This document shows, in pieces, positions 46,480-58,659 of a DNA stretch of 64,000 bases. This DNA is from Linyphia triangularis (lineage: Eukaryota > Arthropoda > Arachnida > Araneae > Linyphiidae), in NCBI GenBank assembly GCA_963978545.1, contig OZ021723.1, forward strand, positions 1,860,001 through 1,924,000, given 5' to 3'. The translations under genes and the position numbers were made by a program. Numbering within the stretch: the stretch's first letter is position 1; each line of letters opens with the position of its first letter. The notes below the pieces were generated by a model. It saw only the letters and a list, made by a program, of their open reading frames with translations, ran no database searches and was not told where the DNA came from.

Positions 46480-47505
46480 TATTTAATAACAACGAAACAT
46501 TATAGTTTCTAAATTTAACAATAATACATGAATGTAACTAATTAAGAAAAACAATTTATGTTATCTTTGCTTAGCCATATCTGTCCTTTATATCGATTTT
46601 ATATTAAATTATTTGATCATCGCATTAACTATGAACGACCATGTCATGGATTGTCAAGGATGAAATCTTTAATGGAAACGAACATCTTTGATTAAGCATG
46701 ACTGAACTTAAGACATTCTCCTTCAGGGATGTCCCTCGATTGTAACGCTTCAATGCATTCTAAAGTGTCAGAAAACATTTTTGAGTTGGAAGTATATATA
46801 TCCAAGAACAGTTACGAAGGTTTGTTTTGCAATGCAAAGTACAAAACAAAATCTTGAACCATTTGGAGTCTCATTCAAGACAAAGTAGTACAAGGAATCC
46901 AAATGTTTCCATACAATGTTTGTTCTATTTTAGATAAAGTTTCCCACAAAGGGACTACATTTAAATTCCAGTCGAATGCCAGTAATCGAAATGTTTTGGA
47001 TTCGTGCCATTCTATGTTGTAAAGGATAATATGATAATATTCCATTACCCTTCATGATCGGATTTTCATTTCTCTTATAGATCTCGTGTTGCTCTTTCAA
47101 CTTTAAGTAATAAATTACATAAACTTTAAGAACATTTTTCGTTTTTATTGTAACAAGAGGCCACATAAGTTAGAAACTCTTGTTGTTTCTTCAAAAGGAA
47201 ATGTGTTCCGTAGGTAGAAAGTTCCACAATTAAGTATCGTATAGAAGAAAATCTGGAATACGTCTTTCAATAAAGCCAAAAAGCCATCAAACGTAGTTCA
47301 GCATATTCATTATGTTTAGCCGTTTTTAAAAAATTGTACATCACCAATTTTGAGAATAGAAGTCACGAATTCACATTTTAAGGACATAATGTAACTCTAA
47401 CGGTAGGTTTAATGAACCTTATATGAATTACCATATAGTAAAAATATTATGATTTAAGTTTCTCAAAGATTCATTGTGTAAAATATGTTAGTTATAAGAA
47501 AAAAG

Positions 47506-47552
<47 letters not shown>

Positions 47553-47650
47553 AATCCATACGTAAAAAATAAAAACAAATAAATTCGGGATATTATTTTA
47601 TATCATATTAACAACTTTTAAAATGAATACTTTCATGCCGAATGTTCCCA
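46480..47650. other. No supported gene; (TA)n tract
   Basis: 46620-47170 is moderately less AT-rich. The minus-strand frame 47166-46930 has no known motif. A (TA)n tract lies at 47507-47551. Confidence 0.35.
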
Positions 47651-49087
47651 ACACAGCACATTGAATTGTCTTAAAATAAGACACAAAAGTGTCTTAAACA
47701 AGTGGCACTGTTTTAAAACGCAAAATGGTGTCTTAATCACTTGAAGTGTCTGAAAATGTGGTATTTTCAGATATTTGAAGTGTCTGAATTGGGGATATTT
47801 TCAAACAGTTGATATGTCCGAAAGAGTTGTTTATGTTACCTTTCAGATGTTGGGAAGCTAAAAACACATATATTTAAATTAAAATGTAATAGAAATGTGC
47901 TTGTGTTAAATTATAATTTTTTATTAAAAGAAAAATCAAAATTACTGTTTATCACCATGTTGAATATAACTTTTTGTTAATTATGTTTCACCTTCCTGGT
48001 AAATTTAAGCATAAGAATGCAAAACAGAAACACAACTGTTAATAATATGCACACAACTATTAGTATATCCAAGTGAGGGATCTGGGATTTATTGTTAAAT
48101 ATATGCATTGGGATAATAGACATTGTATTGGGGATGATTGTAATGTGGCATTGTATTGTAAGGAATTAGAAGTATCTGTAAAGATGGCTGTTTCAAAATA
48201 CAGAGGTGGAGCAAATTGACTTTGAAAAAAATGAAAGTTATTAAAATGTGTATAGTTTTTTTCCCGTTTTCTCAAAAGGTCTATTTTTCAACTTTTGGTA
48301 TGCTCATATAAAAAACTATGCAACACATAGAATTGAAATTTTTCATGGCAATTACATAACATCTAAAGTAAATATTAAACAAAAATATTGTTAAAATCCA
48401 TGCAATTTATTTTTTAATTATTATTACTTAAAAAATTACAAATTTTCATACGTTCAACAAATTACTACATAAAAAAACTTTATTATTTTGGGAAATCTGA
48501 TATTTAATGCAGTATACACAAATTTCTAAGAAATATAAAGCAAAAAAACTTTATTTTAGTTTAAAGATTTTTCTAAGAGCATAACTAAATTCAACTCACT
48601 GAGCAATTTTTAAACGTTTTTTAAATAAGGGATTATTAATAAATTGTTAGCCTATTGTAATGAATTTTTTTCTAATATAATTTTAAAAAGGTTTGAACAA
48701 TATGTATAAAAAAATGTCTTCATTTTGACTAATATTCAAAGTTACAAGAGTTATTTTGTTGAGTTGACTTTTCTGATTTTAATGCTGTCATCGAGTACCC
48801 AGTCCCCATAATATGCAGGTTATATCATAAATGTCCCCAGATGTAATTCCAATTATGGAACACACAAGATCATTGATGAAATAAAATTCAAGGACACAAT
48901 AAATTTTATCCGGATAATATCATATCATAGTAAATATATTTTCAAAACCATCAGTCTTGTAATATGCAACAAAACGAATAAAAATGTAGTTGAATGTTAA
49001 AAACAGAAAATTTAGAATTCTGCGAGTGTCATTTAGAAATAGATCAATTAAAATTTACTATAATAAAAACTCTGAAAATAAGATAAA

Positions 49088-49258
49088 AGATATAGTGGTT
49101 AGCGTGCTAGCTTCTAGACCGCGAGGTTGCGAGTTCGAGTCCCGTGTTAGGCATGGGTGTTTGTAAATGTATGTTGGCTTGTCTAATGACGAATGTTTCG
49201 GCGCATTATAGCCCTCGTGTTGCTGACGGCGCCAGATAATCTGAAAACAACCAACCAA
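49088..49258 (+). repeat. tRNA-derived SINE
   Basis: Same family as 11912-12088, missing only the first bases of the head. CTGAAAATAAGATAAA (49072-49087) and CTGAAAATACGATAAA (49259-49274) match at 15 of 16 bases, a target duplication. The overlapping minus-strand frame is SINE sequence. Confidence 0.95.
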
Positions 49259-50102
49259 CTGAAAATACGATAAACAATATTATATGAACCAACTTTTTCT
49301 CTGGAAATGAAGCCCTTGTTCATATCAAAAAGATCATTTCCGAGTTTGAGCAATTGATTGTCAAGTCACTTAAATACTATTCTCATGAAGTACTTGTACA
49401 TGTATTGTAAACAAAAGCTTTTTAATGCTGGTCAAAACATTTGACCGCTTCAAGCATGTAATTATTTCAAGTTTGAATACTGTTGTCTTTAATATCCCTC
49501 AGTGTTCAATTTATGTTTTTGGGGCATAGTTCTCTCATATCATGCAATTATAAGGCACTGCCGCAACAGCTTATCAAAGTTGCTCGGTTCGGATATGTTG
49601 CAAAGCGCTATTGAGTCTGAAGTAATAGTATTAAAGGGCAATCTGAACATAGTGTATGCGTTCGTCCATCATTTAACAGGGTAGAAGTTATTATAGAAGA
49701 AGCGACGGCAAATGATACCAACACTTCTGATCTCCCTTTTGTTGCATCAGATTAATGAAGAATAATTTTCCTGTAAACCCTAATTGAACATTAAAAAAAC
49801 ACTCACACACACTTTCGGGTATTTAGGAAAACTCTGGCAACAATATTTGATACTTTTCCGTTAGAGGGGCACGAAAAACCGTTAAGTCAGAAAGTTGTCG
49901 TAGTTATCGCCAAGCTGAAATGTTTACACAAAAATAATATTTTAATCTCGTGAACTTTTGTTTGGGGAGTTTAAAAGCAAACTTTATCACATATTTGAAG
50001 TTATTAGTTTGAATGAGTTATCGCTGTAATTTGGCTACTTTTATCTGGTACCCGTCAAACAGAATAATTCAAATGATGTTGTAATCATATATCAAGAAGA
50101 TG

Positions 50103-50400
50103 TTAATATTGGCCTAAAACTCAGGATCCACGGAACCAATTTGGATAAAGTTTGACTTTATTGAGGGAATTTTTGCTGAGGATACATAATACACTTTAAA
50201 AAAACTGTAATTACATAAGAATTAATACGCAAAAGAATTAATACGCAAAAAAAAACTGCAATTACATAAGAAAATGAATTTGTGTCATATTGCCGTCTAT
50301 GCTTTATGTATGTCGATATATATAGTTTCTTCTGGAACGGAACAATGCAATGTAAACAGATGAGCATTTAGAAATTCAAACACATTTAACGTGCCTAATT
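50103..50400 (+). mobile_element. Helitron-like 5' region, copy 2
   Basis: Collinear with about 36810-37080 (CCGATATGGATAAAATTTATG versus CCAATTTGGATAAAGTTTGA, and GTATTGCCGTCTATG versus ATATTGCCGTCTATG). Contains a short internal duplication of AAGAATTAATACGCAAAA near 50219-50245. Confidence 0.5.
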
Positions 50401-50635
50401 TAAGCTTTTTACATGTTTATAATGCCTCTTAGGCTTCGTGCAATAACAAACAACGAATGTTTGTCTGAAAGGTAATCGTATTTTTTTGAAAATGCAGTTT
50501 AGCAAGCCAATCAGACGTATTACTGCTGAAATCCAAGAAACACTACTTGACTTCATATATTTCTAATTCAAGGCACACTTTACTATACCGATTCTTTAAG
50601 CTTTGTGAAAAGTTTAAAGCGTTTTAAAAAAAAAC

Positions 50636-50827
50636 TTGCTGACAGTTGAAGATATTGGTATACACTCCATGGCTATCGGAGAACAACCTGGTGTGAAACG
50701 GAGCAGTGCAAACCAGTTTTATAAGTTCCTCGACAATTGCACCAACCGGTACGGGCAGAATGTGGAAACTGTCCCACTATTTTTACTAGCATTTACAATG
50801 CCTCAGATTGCTCTAATTTGGCACTAA
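50636..50827 (+). pseudogene. Unrecognised short ORF inside the 4.4-kb element
   Basis: A 63-codon frame reading VEDIGIHSMAIGEQPGVKRS and later NQFYKFLDNC. Composition is more protein-like than most frames here and the DNA is less AT-rich, but I cannot name a family. It may be a remnant of the element's own protein or of another insertion. Low certainty. Confidence 0.2.
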
Positions 50828-51511
50828 TATAATATAAACAACTCTTGGCCCAGAATCCATACAAGAGTTGGAAGTTTTACCCTTCTGCGATAAGAACTTT
50901 GTTTTTAGTGATACAACACAAGCTCAGGAATATTTATATTTGACAAAATTAAGCTAAGGATAGTCTCTTTGTAATCACCTCGTGGGCGATTGTTTATTTC
51001 ACAAACTTCGGTGGAATCAATGGCCATCACATTATCAAGAAACAGCTTTGAGCAAGAGAAACTTCGAAAATGTCAAACCATTACAGCCAGTAAAGCTTTG
51101 CTTAGCAGTGCATTGAGAAAAAAGAATGTTCGAATAGTGTGAACGAAGTGTTCGAAAGAAGTGAAGTACCACAATCCTACTATAAATGTTACACAAAAGT
51201 AGTTGACTACCTTCGAATACATTTGAACCTCAGGAAACTGCATCCAGTGCATTCCGCAAAATTGTTTTGATAAACGCATCATAAGAAATTGTGAGATTCT
51301 GTCCTTGTGATATTCTGATAATCAACTTTATTTTGTCACTATATCTTTCGACATATGTAGTAAAAATAATTAATAAAGCGAGTAGGAACTTTTGCCGTCT
51401 TTAAAAACAAGTTAGTTATAAAATATAACAAGTAATAATAGCCGGTAACTGTGAAAACGTTACGATTTTCAAAAGTAAGCAAACAACGTCACGGCGGAAG
51501 GATACAAGTAA

Positions 51512-51516
<5 letters not shown>

Positions 51517-51553
<37 letters not shown>
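51517..51553. repeat. Poly-T tract
   Basis: About 37 consecutive T residues. Could be the tail of a minus-strand retroposon, but no body is recognised next to it. Confidence 0.8.
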
Positions 51554-51558
<5 letters not shown>

Positions 51559-52079
51559 ATAATATTCTAGTGACTGTTTTTGCTTAAATTTGGCATTTTT
51601 ATATCGAAAAAAAAAATAAAAACACATTTTTAGAGCTCTAAATTATTGTTGTTATATTTTGGTTTTGCAAAGTTTCTTACTGGCGTGAAAACAGGTCTTG
51701 AAATGTAGTTCTACTTTCATTAGTTAAATTTTAAAAACTATGCAGGTTTACTTATGACAACTTAGGATTTTTGTGAAAAACAACACTTTTTTTGGAATCC
51801 TGCAAAATTTCAGGTGGTCCCTTTACTTGGTAAACGAACTTGAACGATATATTGCTGAGGCACATAATCTGTATGTAATGTCTGAATACCGAAATATCTT
51901 ATTTTGGTCCTAAAAGTCTTATATTAAGACTTATCTTCACTGAATGGAATTTCAGACACGTGTGATGTCTGAAATTCAAAAAAATAAGTCACCTTTGTCC
52001 AAATAAGCCATCTAATGCGTCTGAAATGAACATTCAGACATTTTTGTGTCTAAATTTAAGACACCAGCATTTACAGTGT

Positions 52080-53104
52080 ATTCAAAACATTTCATGATTG
52101 TTTTAATCACGAACATCTATTTTCAGAGTTAAACGCTTTTTACAAGTCTACTTGTAGTTAAAAGGATGCAATGATGGTATGCTTTTCTATCAGCGATCGT
52201 TTTGTAGTTACATAATTGAATAACTTATATCGTAATAGGCACAATAGGCACAACCAATTTACTCGTTTCTGAATATATTTTTCAAAACATATTTTAAATT
52301 AAAAAAAAAAAAAAAAAAATCAAGAAGAAACTTTGAAACAATGTTAAGAAGAAATATATCTACTTAAAGATGCGATGTTATGAAGGACAACACGTTTATC
52401 AATGTTACAGTTATAAAAAAAAAGCACTCAAATTGTTTAAAATGTGGAAATAAACAAGCTTTCTAAAAATAATTTAACAATATCCTCTCTCTCTGTTCAA
52501 CAACTTATCTCAGATATCTAAACATATGAATTATAACTCCATTGCAGATCACCCTGAGGACCAGGATTTTGGAATTAGACACTTCTGATGCAGAAAGTAG
52601 CCGGAAATGTTTAATGCATTTTGGCTTTTACAGACTTTAGTTTAATTGTTTTGACTGGGTAAATTTATTTCAAGAGACAGAAAAAAAATGACATTCGATT
52701 AGATTAGTTAAAGGGAGTAATGTGTGATTAAAATTCAACAAATTCAAATATCGTAATCTATATTCATACAAAAGTTTATCAATATTTAATTTAAATTGTT
52801 TATTCTAAGGTACCTAAATTTATTTTCTTAGTTACTTTTAAGAAGTTCGTTTAGCATGCATTACTTATAAACAGCTAAATTTACTAATATGATTATCAAT
52901 TTGGTAAATACTGGTTGAGAATTAGAAAGTAAAATGATAATTTATTAAAATTAACAAATACTTTTGCTAAAATTATTTTAAAAATAGTACAGCCAAAACA
53001 AATATCGCCAAACTGGCCATTTTTATTTAAATGAATGAACTTATGAAAACGTTAAACAACGCCAAATCAAATTTTAATGCAATTACCAATAAAGTAGTGT
53101 AATT
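52080..53104. other. AT-rich, no feature
   Basis: An A-run at 52301-52319. Nothing else is recognised before the transposon terminus at 53105. Confidence 0.45.
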
Positions 53105-53152
53105 GAAAGTTGTGCGATGTTCCACACCCCTAGTTTTATTAATTAGGATATA
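53105..53152 (-). mobile_element. Terminal fragment of the GGTGTGGAACATCGC family
   Basis: On the minus strand: AACTAGGGGTGTGGAACATC GC, then ACAACTTTCAATTAC, the same end as copies A and B. The flanking minus-strand sequence does not continue with the family, so only a terminus remains. Confidence 0.65.
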
Positions 53153-53260
53153 CAAACTTGTAATTTTAATCATGCAAGTGGCTCAGTCCCCTTTTAATTT
53201 ACTCAAACCTGCTTTACTATCATGATGTCATATGAAATGGATTGAGATGTATAATAGAAT

Positions 53261-53948
53261 GAGAGGTGACTGCGAATTTAGGTACCTTATCGAACATCAT
53301 TACGAATTTTTTTATTGAATGTGGAGAAAAGTGAGTATATTACGAATCCACTGGTCTGCCGTGGCAAAAATGGCTGAAACTGGTCAAAAATCGACTTTGA
53401 ATTAATTGAACCATGTCCGATTGCCAAATCTGTCATAACTTGCCAAATAAAGAGCATTCTTTTTTAACCCACGCTCTTTAATTTTCAATTAAGATGGTTG
53501 CAAAAGATTTAGATGTCTGGCAACGGCTCACTTGCATCTTTCAAAAGTGAGGCAATATTACGACTCTATTAATAATAAATAATAATAATAATAACAATAA
53601 ATATTACGTCACTAATGATGTAACTGATGTCGCCAATTTGGCTTACTTTTAAAAGATGCAACTTTTTCTAGCTAGAGATCAGAAATCGTCTGCGCTCTTC
53701 TTCATTGAAAATCAAAGTGCGATGAGTTACCAAATAAAAAAAAAAAGAATGCTCATTATTTGGCAAGTTATGACAGATTTGGCAATTGGACTTAGTTCAA
53801 CTCATTCAAAGTGGATTTTTTATCAGTTTCGGCCATTTTTGCCAAGGCAGACCAGTGGATTTGTTATCTACTCACTTTTCTCCGCATTCTATAAGAAATT
53901 CAGAATGATGTTCGACGGGATACCTGAACTTGCAGTCGCCCCTCAGAC
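53261..53948. repeat. Long foldback element centred on (AAT)n
   Basis: Left arm 53261-53571 is the reverse complement of about 53615-53948 (AGGTACC/GGTATCC, GTCTGCCGTGGCAAAAATGG versus GCCATTTTTGCCAAGGCAG inverted, TCATAACTTGCCAAATA in inverted form). The centre is an AATAAT run at 53570-53600. The 106-codon forward frame at 53656-53976 lies in the right arm and has no motif, so I do not call it. A diverged single arm is at 58660-58990. Confidence 0.85.
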
Positions 53949-55073
53949 TAGAAGGCATTATATAAAACAGATATAAATATTTTTATCAATTGATATTAAA
54001 AAACAATAAAAATTCAAGATGTAAAACAACCATTTATATAAATTAACCATTCCTCCCTTTTATATAACATCACAAAAAAGTTCATTATTTAAACACCCAC
54101 AATTATTTTTTAAAAATAAGAACTTGACTAAAATGCTTAGTTTTTTTATATAAATGTTTTTTCGTTCTTTTAATCTATGTAAATATATACAAAACTTTGA
54201 TGACACATTTCAACCTTTTTTGAGATAATGTTTGGTTACACGCCGACAAAGACCTCAATTTCTTGAAAAGTTTTTAGTTTAACGGAGCAATTGTGCAAAA
54301 GGTACCATTTTCTTCTACATGTACTTCGATATTGATGGATGAACTTTAATTTATGGGAGAGAGTAATGATTTTAGGAAAAAAAATTATGGGAGCAATATT
54401 AAGTCACATGTACTTTTAGATAGTAATTTTCTTAACAGCTAGTAAAATTATACATCCACGACTTTTTGGCTTTCATTTTTATAATTTTAGAAAGACTTGC
54501 AACGAAATGCTTTTTCTGATTAATATTTATTGCAGTTCCGATGATTGATTCAATTTTTTTACAACTACAATAAGGAAATTATTTGAATTCTATTTTTACC
54601 AAGCAATTTCAATTTAAGTATTTATTAATTTAAAATTTTAATAATAAAATAATATTGTTAAAAGTAACATGAATAAAAAATTCAGAATTATTTTTCTACT
54701 CAATTACTGCGCATTGTCCCAAAATTTAAAAAATCGTTAAGAGAACTTTAAAGATAGTTTAATAGTGATTTTTTCTTTGCGTTTATTATTTAAAAAAACT
54801 GCTTCTAATAAGTATTTTTTCTGTTTATGCGAACGTTAGTTTTATTCTATTAACGTTTTATGATTTTATAGTAAGAGGCATTCATAATAGTTATACAGAA
54901 CTGTTCACATGTAAGCAAATGTTAAATAATATGTAAATGGTAAAAAACAGTTGTTGATGAAAATGTATTTGAAACATTATCAGTTATAAAATAAATTTCT
55001 TTCCTACTTATCTGGCAAATATTTCAGTAATTTCATTTGAAATGATATTGACAAACTAAACAATATTTTTCCC
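53949..55073. other. AT-rich, no feature
   Basis: No family or supported frame recognised. Confidence 0.45.
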
Positions 55074-55259
55074 TCTCCCTCACGTTAATAACTCGTTAGA
55101 TCGAAGTGAGATTTCCTGTGAAAGGGTCTAGGTTTGGATTTTCTAATTGCTCTCTTGCGTGCGTCTTCTGTTTCTCTTTGAATTCAGCTCCTGCATAAGT
55201 ACATTTACATGAGAGAAATTAATAACATATTTCCTATTTTGGTGTTTTAAGGTTTGTAG
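55074..55259 (+). repeat. Dispersed repeat, copy of 35363-35540
   Basis: Shares CTCCCTCACGT, AATAACTCGTTAG, TTTTCTAATT, CTCTC-GCGTGCG-like text, CATGAGAG and GGTGTTTTAA in the same order. Non-coding. Confidence 0.65.
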
Positions 55260-55489
55260 CTAGTTAAATGTAGTTCAAGTGCTTGAGCTTGCAATATTTA
55301 GAAGTTGGAATTTTAATGGATAGGTGCTTTTACATTGAATGACTCTGCAGCAATCTTTAGGAAGCTTGTTCATTCATTATTGTTATTGTCACGCAATTTT
55401 TCAGCAAATAATTATAAATAGTGCACCTACTTCTCTTTAAAGCGCTATTTTCTTAAATTTATGGATATGTAGTTATTACAGCTGCAACA

Positions 55490-55870
55490 ACGTTGTCGAG
55501 GGCTAGGAGTTAATCAAGAAATTACGTGATATTTCGTCCCGAAAGATCCAGAAAAATCCACAAGGGGATCAGCAACCACCTGGTACATTTTTCTGTTTTT
55601 TTTTTTTTTTTTTTTTTTAATTATAATTTTTTTTTTTATTATTATTATTATTATTTTTTCAGGAAAAGTCGCACCGGAAGATATATAAAACGCCTGGAGG
55701 TGCATTCAGTTCAGTAGAGCTGTTTTGCACGCAGCTCTGTGCTAGTTTGTGTAGGGTCTGAGTAACCGCTTTGTCGGAGACTGAGAGCCGAAGGATCTTC
55801 TTAATGTCAAAGTTTGGCAGTGAACTTGCTGTTGTCAATATAAAATGTTCTTATTTTCTTTATAAAAACT
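55490..55870 (+). other. Possible LTR-like or promoter-like segment
   Basis: A T-run (55597-55618) and TTA repeats are followed by ATATAAAACGCCTGG, then a GC-richer stretch (GTTTTGCACGCAGCTCTGTG) and later CTGTTGTCAATATAAAATG. A TATA box followed by an initiator-like GC-richer leader is typical of LTRs or core promoters. Clean TG...CA ends and target duplications were not found. Confidence 0.25.
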
Positions 55871-56127
55871 TCATTTGTGCAATTTGTGACTTAATGGAAA
55901 GAAACTGATAATTTCATTTCGGCAGAATCCGAAACCTTCACTTACTGACTCATAATTATTCTCCTAAATATTATCACAACCCAGAAAATTACTATTGACT
56001 AGAGAGAAAAAAAGGAAAAGATATTCCAATCTCAATTACGCAGACAACACACTTACAAAAAGAGTCAAACGCTCCAAATGCTCCAAATATTCCTGTGTCC
56101 TACTTTCAATAAAGGAAGGATGATATA
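55871..56127. other. No feature
   Basis: AT-rich spacer before the MITE. Confidence 0.5.
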
Positions 56128-56338
56128 CAGGGTATCCACAAATTAATTAGGCAATGGAGTTCAAGTAAATTTGTATAACTCTTAAAAACTAGGCTTTATA
56201 AACCATTCCTTTACCCCAACTAATTTATGCTCACCATACCATTCAGTATGTGAAAAAATATTGTTTATTATGCCTTGTTATTAAGAGTTACACAGATCTA
56301 TTTGAACTCCATTGCCCAACTAATTTGTGGACACCCTG
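56128..56338. mobile_element. TA-flanked MITE, copy 1
   Basis: Inverted ends of about 60 bp: CAGGGTATCCACAAATTAAT on the left, CAGGGTGTCCACAAATTAGT on the minus strand at the right. TA on both sides (56126-56127 and 56339-56340). 211 bp, no coding; a Tc1/mariner-type MITE by its TA target. Confidence 0.85.
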
Positions 56339-56489
56339 TAGATATGACGGAAACAACAATTATTAAGAGGATTTATCACAATATTAGTGTTTTTTACTAT
56401 TTCCAAACAGTATTAATACAAATACAGATAAAAAACTAATTGCGCAAAATTGTTTTGTATCCTACTATTTTAAAACAAATGGAAAACTA

Positions 56490-56690
56490 TTGAAGAATTC
56501 CACTGACTTAGAAGACTACTGACTTGGTAGAGTAGTGAAGAAGACTACTGACTTGACAGAGTAGTGAAGTACTAACATGGAAGATTACTGAAGCAGACTA
56601 CTAACATGGAAAATTACTGAAGAAAACTACTAACATGGAAGATTAATGAAGAAGACTACTAGTATGGAAGATCAGAAATGTACTGGTTTT
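56490..56690. repeat. ~29-bp minisatellite
   Basis: Five to six diverged units like GAAGACTACTAACATGGAAG followed by ATTACTGAA. Not coding. Confidence 0.85.
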
Positions 56691-57682
56691 GAAGAATACT
56701 CATTAACACTTTGAAATACGATGTATGTTATTTTTAACAACAATTTAATTTTTTATATTACTTCTCTCTCAAACCTCAATAGATAATACTCATATAGCTA
56801 CCAAATGAAAAAAAAAAAAATATTTTTTAATAATTGGGGCATTAAAGTATTTTTAATTTAATACTTTTCCAAACAATAAAATACAAAGAATTCAATAAAA
56901 TTCCGCTAAATTTCTTTCTATAAATTTCCTTCCCGTCCTGCACCTAATGTAATTCAGCCAAAAGATCAGAATTTTTTGAACTACCACTAAGAGTTCAAAA
57001 AGCCTTCCACTATTAAATTTTCCTTTGTGATTCGCCCAATAGAAGTTCGGCCGCCAGCGACCGAATAGAAGAGAATTTAATCACGAACGGATGCATCACG
57101 TGTACACTCGTGTATTCGACAGAACTGCATCGGGATTTTTCCGAAAGTTCTCAAGTATCAAAAACTAATTATAAACATCAAGAGATTGTTGGATGCTGAG
57201 AAGTGTCTTGATGGAATATTTTGAAGAGGATTTCTTAACTACTTCAAACTGAAGCGAATGTTAACTTTTTATGAAAAGAAACGATTGTTCTGACGAATAT
57301 TTCCACTCTAAAATATTTCTAAGAATGAATTAATTAGAACTGTATGGTGGTAAGATATAATTTAATTAACGCTAATTAACATAAGATATTGTGCATTATT
57401 ATATTGATACAAAAGCAATCACGCAGATATTACGTCACAGCCCAACAATGAATCGCGTTGTCTATTTAAAATTTCCGGATCATATAGTTGTGCTACAAAA
57501 TTAACGCAAAAAGTTGCGCATTCTTTTATTAATATACTATTAATCATTTAGATATAACTACAACAATAATTCACGTCGCTTTTTTTTTTTTTTTCCTCCT
57601 TTTTTTTTTTTTTTTTTTTAATTTTGGAATTATTTGATTCGTGATTAAAACGCGTAACAAAACGTTTAAACATTTTTTTAAA

Positions 57683-57686
<4 letters not shown>
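56691..57686. other. AT-rich; GC-richer patch near 57000-57170
   Basis: 57040-57160 contains AAGTTCGGCCGCCAGCGACC and CACGTGTACACTCGTG and is distinctly less AT-rich. No repeat family is recognised; a regulatory or exonic origin is possible but unsupported. Confidence 0.35.

Positions 57687-57746
<60 letters not shown>
57687..57746. repeat. (TA)n microsatellite
   Basis: About 29 TA units. It explains the minus-strand YIYIYI frames at 57548-57787. Confidence 0.97.
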
Positions 57747-57747
<1 letters not shown>

Positions 57748-57865
57748 AAAATTCATTGCATAAAGGTTTTATTTCTTTGTACAGCACAACAAAACATAAT
57801 ATATAACAGTAATATATTACTAATATGCTGCATTAATTCTCTTATCATTCCAAATTTCTCTCAAA

Positions 57866-58072
57866 AAGCCGAGTGTTCACAAATTAGTCTTTCAATGAAG
57901 TTCAAATACATCTGAATAACTCTTAATAACTAGGCCTTATAAACCATTATTTTTCCCCAATTAACTTATGTTCACCATGTTATTCTATTTGCAAAGAAAA
58001 TTGCTTATTATACCTTGTTATTAAAAGTTATCTATTTGTACTCCATTGTCCAACTAATTTGTGGACACCTTG
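57866..58072. mobile_element. TA-flanked MITE, copy 2
   Basis: Same MITE as 56128-56338: CTCTTAATAACTAGGCCTTA, CCCCAATTAACTTATG, and right end AACTAATTTGTGGACACCTTG followed by TA. The left tip has diverged (GCCGAGTGTTCAC). Confidence 0.8.
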
Positions 58073-58659
58073 TATTATTCCTGCAGCAACATAATTCGTC
58101 AAAATGTTCCTTTTTATGTTCGAACCGGCGCACTTGCGATTTTCGAAACATTTCGTAAATCACATAATTTGATTTCTTCTTAGAGATAACAATAACTTCC
58201 CGAACAGTAAAGACTAAATGCTGTTCGCTCATAATCGAAAATCCTGAAGCGAATGAACACTTAGGGGCACGTCTGCCAGACCTCTAAAAACTGACAACTG
58301 AGTTACTATCAAGAAACGTAGCAACCATTACATCGAATTAAGCGAAGGTGCGTGACAGAAAAAGACAGATGTTGGGAGTGGCACGCTCTACCAAATAGAT
58401 CTCGCCGAGTTTTTTCTATTTTCTTTTTTATATATATAGGTTGAAAATGAACAGACAAGATGAGAAAAAATAGCAAGCTGGCATGATTGATGCATTTAAA
58501 AGTGTGACTAATTATATGATTAGACAATTTTGTTAGATTACTTTTTCTGAGTTTAGCGATAAATGTTTTGACACAGGTTGAGTAAGAAGCTGATTTTTCA
58601 GCCCTAAAATTATTTGGATGCAAATAATTTCTTTAGTGATCATTACACAGGAACTCGGA
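58073..58659. other. No supported gene
   Basis: Frames at 58032-58232 and 58309-58623 (minus) have no recognisable motif. Confidence 0.4.

Larger units (their letters stand above)
47651..52079. mobile_element. 4.4-kb element with TGTCT subterminal repeats (candidate)
   Basis: The left end ACACAGCACATTG and the minus-strand right end ACACTGTAAATGC are followed by closely similar text: TGTCTTAAAATAAGACACAA on the left, TGTCTTAAATTTAGACACAA on the right. Both ends then carry dense TGTCT/AGACA words over about 200 bp (to about 47830, and from about 51890). This is the pattern of a large DNA transposon with terminal and subterminal repeats. The interior lacks any long frame. It contains a SINE (49088-49258), a Helitron-like piece (50103-50400) and a short frame near 50636. 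No target duplication identified. Confidence 0.5.

Noticed and set aside
49092..49165. tRNA gene
   Set aside because: The head has A and B boxes but is part of a SINE with target duplications and a non-tRNA body; the same applies to the other SINE heads.
53656..53976. 106-codon forward ORF
   Set aside because: Lies wholly in the right arm of a foldback; the other arm does not preserve it.
55514..55717. ORFs on both strands with poly-Phe or poly-Lys
   Set aside because: Poly-T/TTA tract; not coding.
56490..56690. CRISPR-like array
   Set aside because: The units are diverged minisatellite repeats without unique spacers, in a eukaryotic context.
57548..57787. YIYIYI-rich ORF
   Set aside because: (TA)n microsatellite read as protein.
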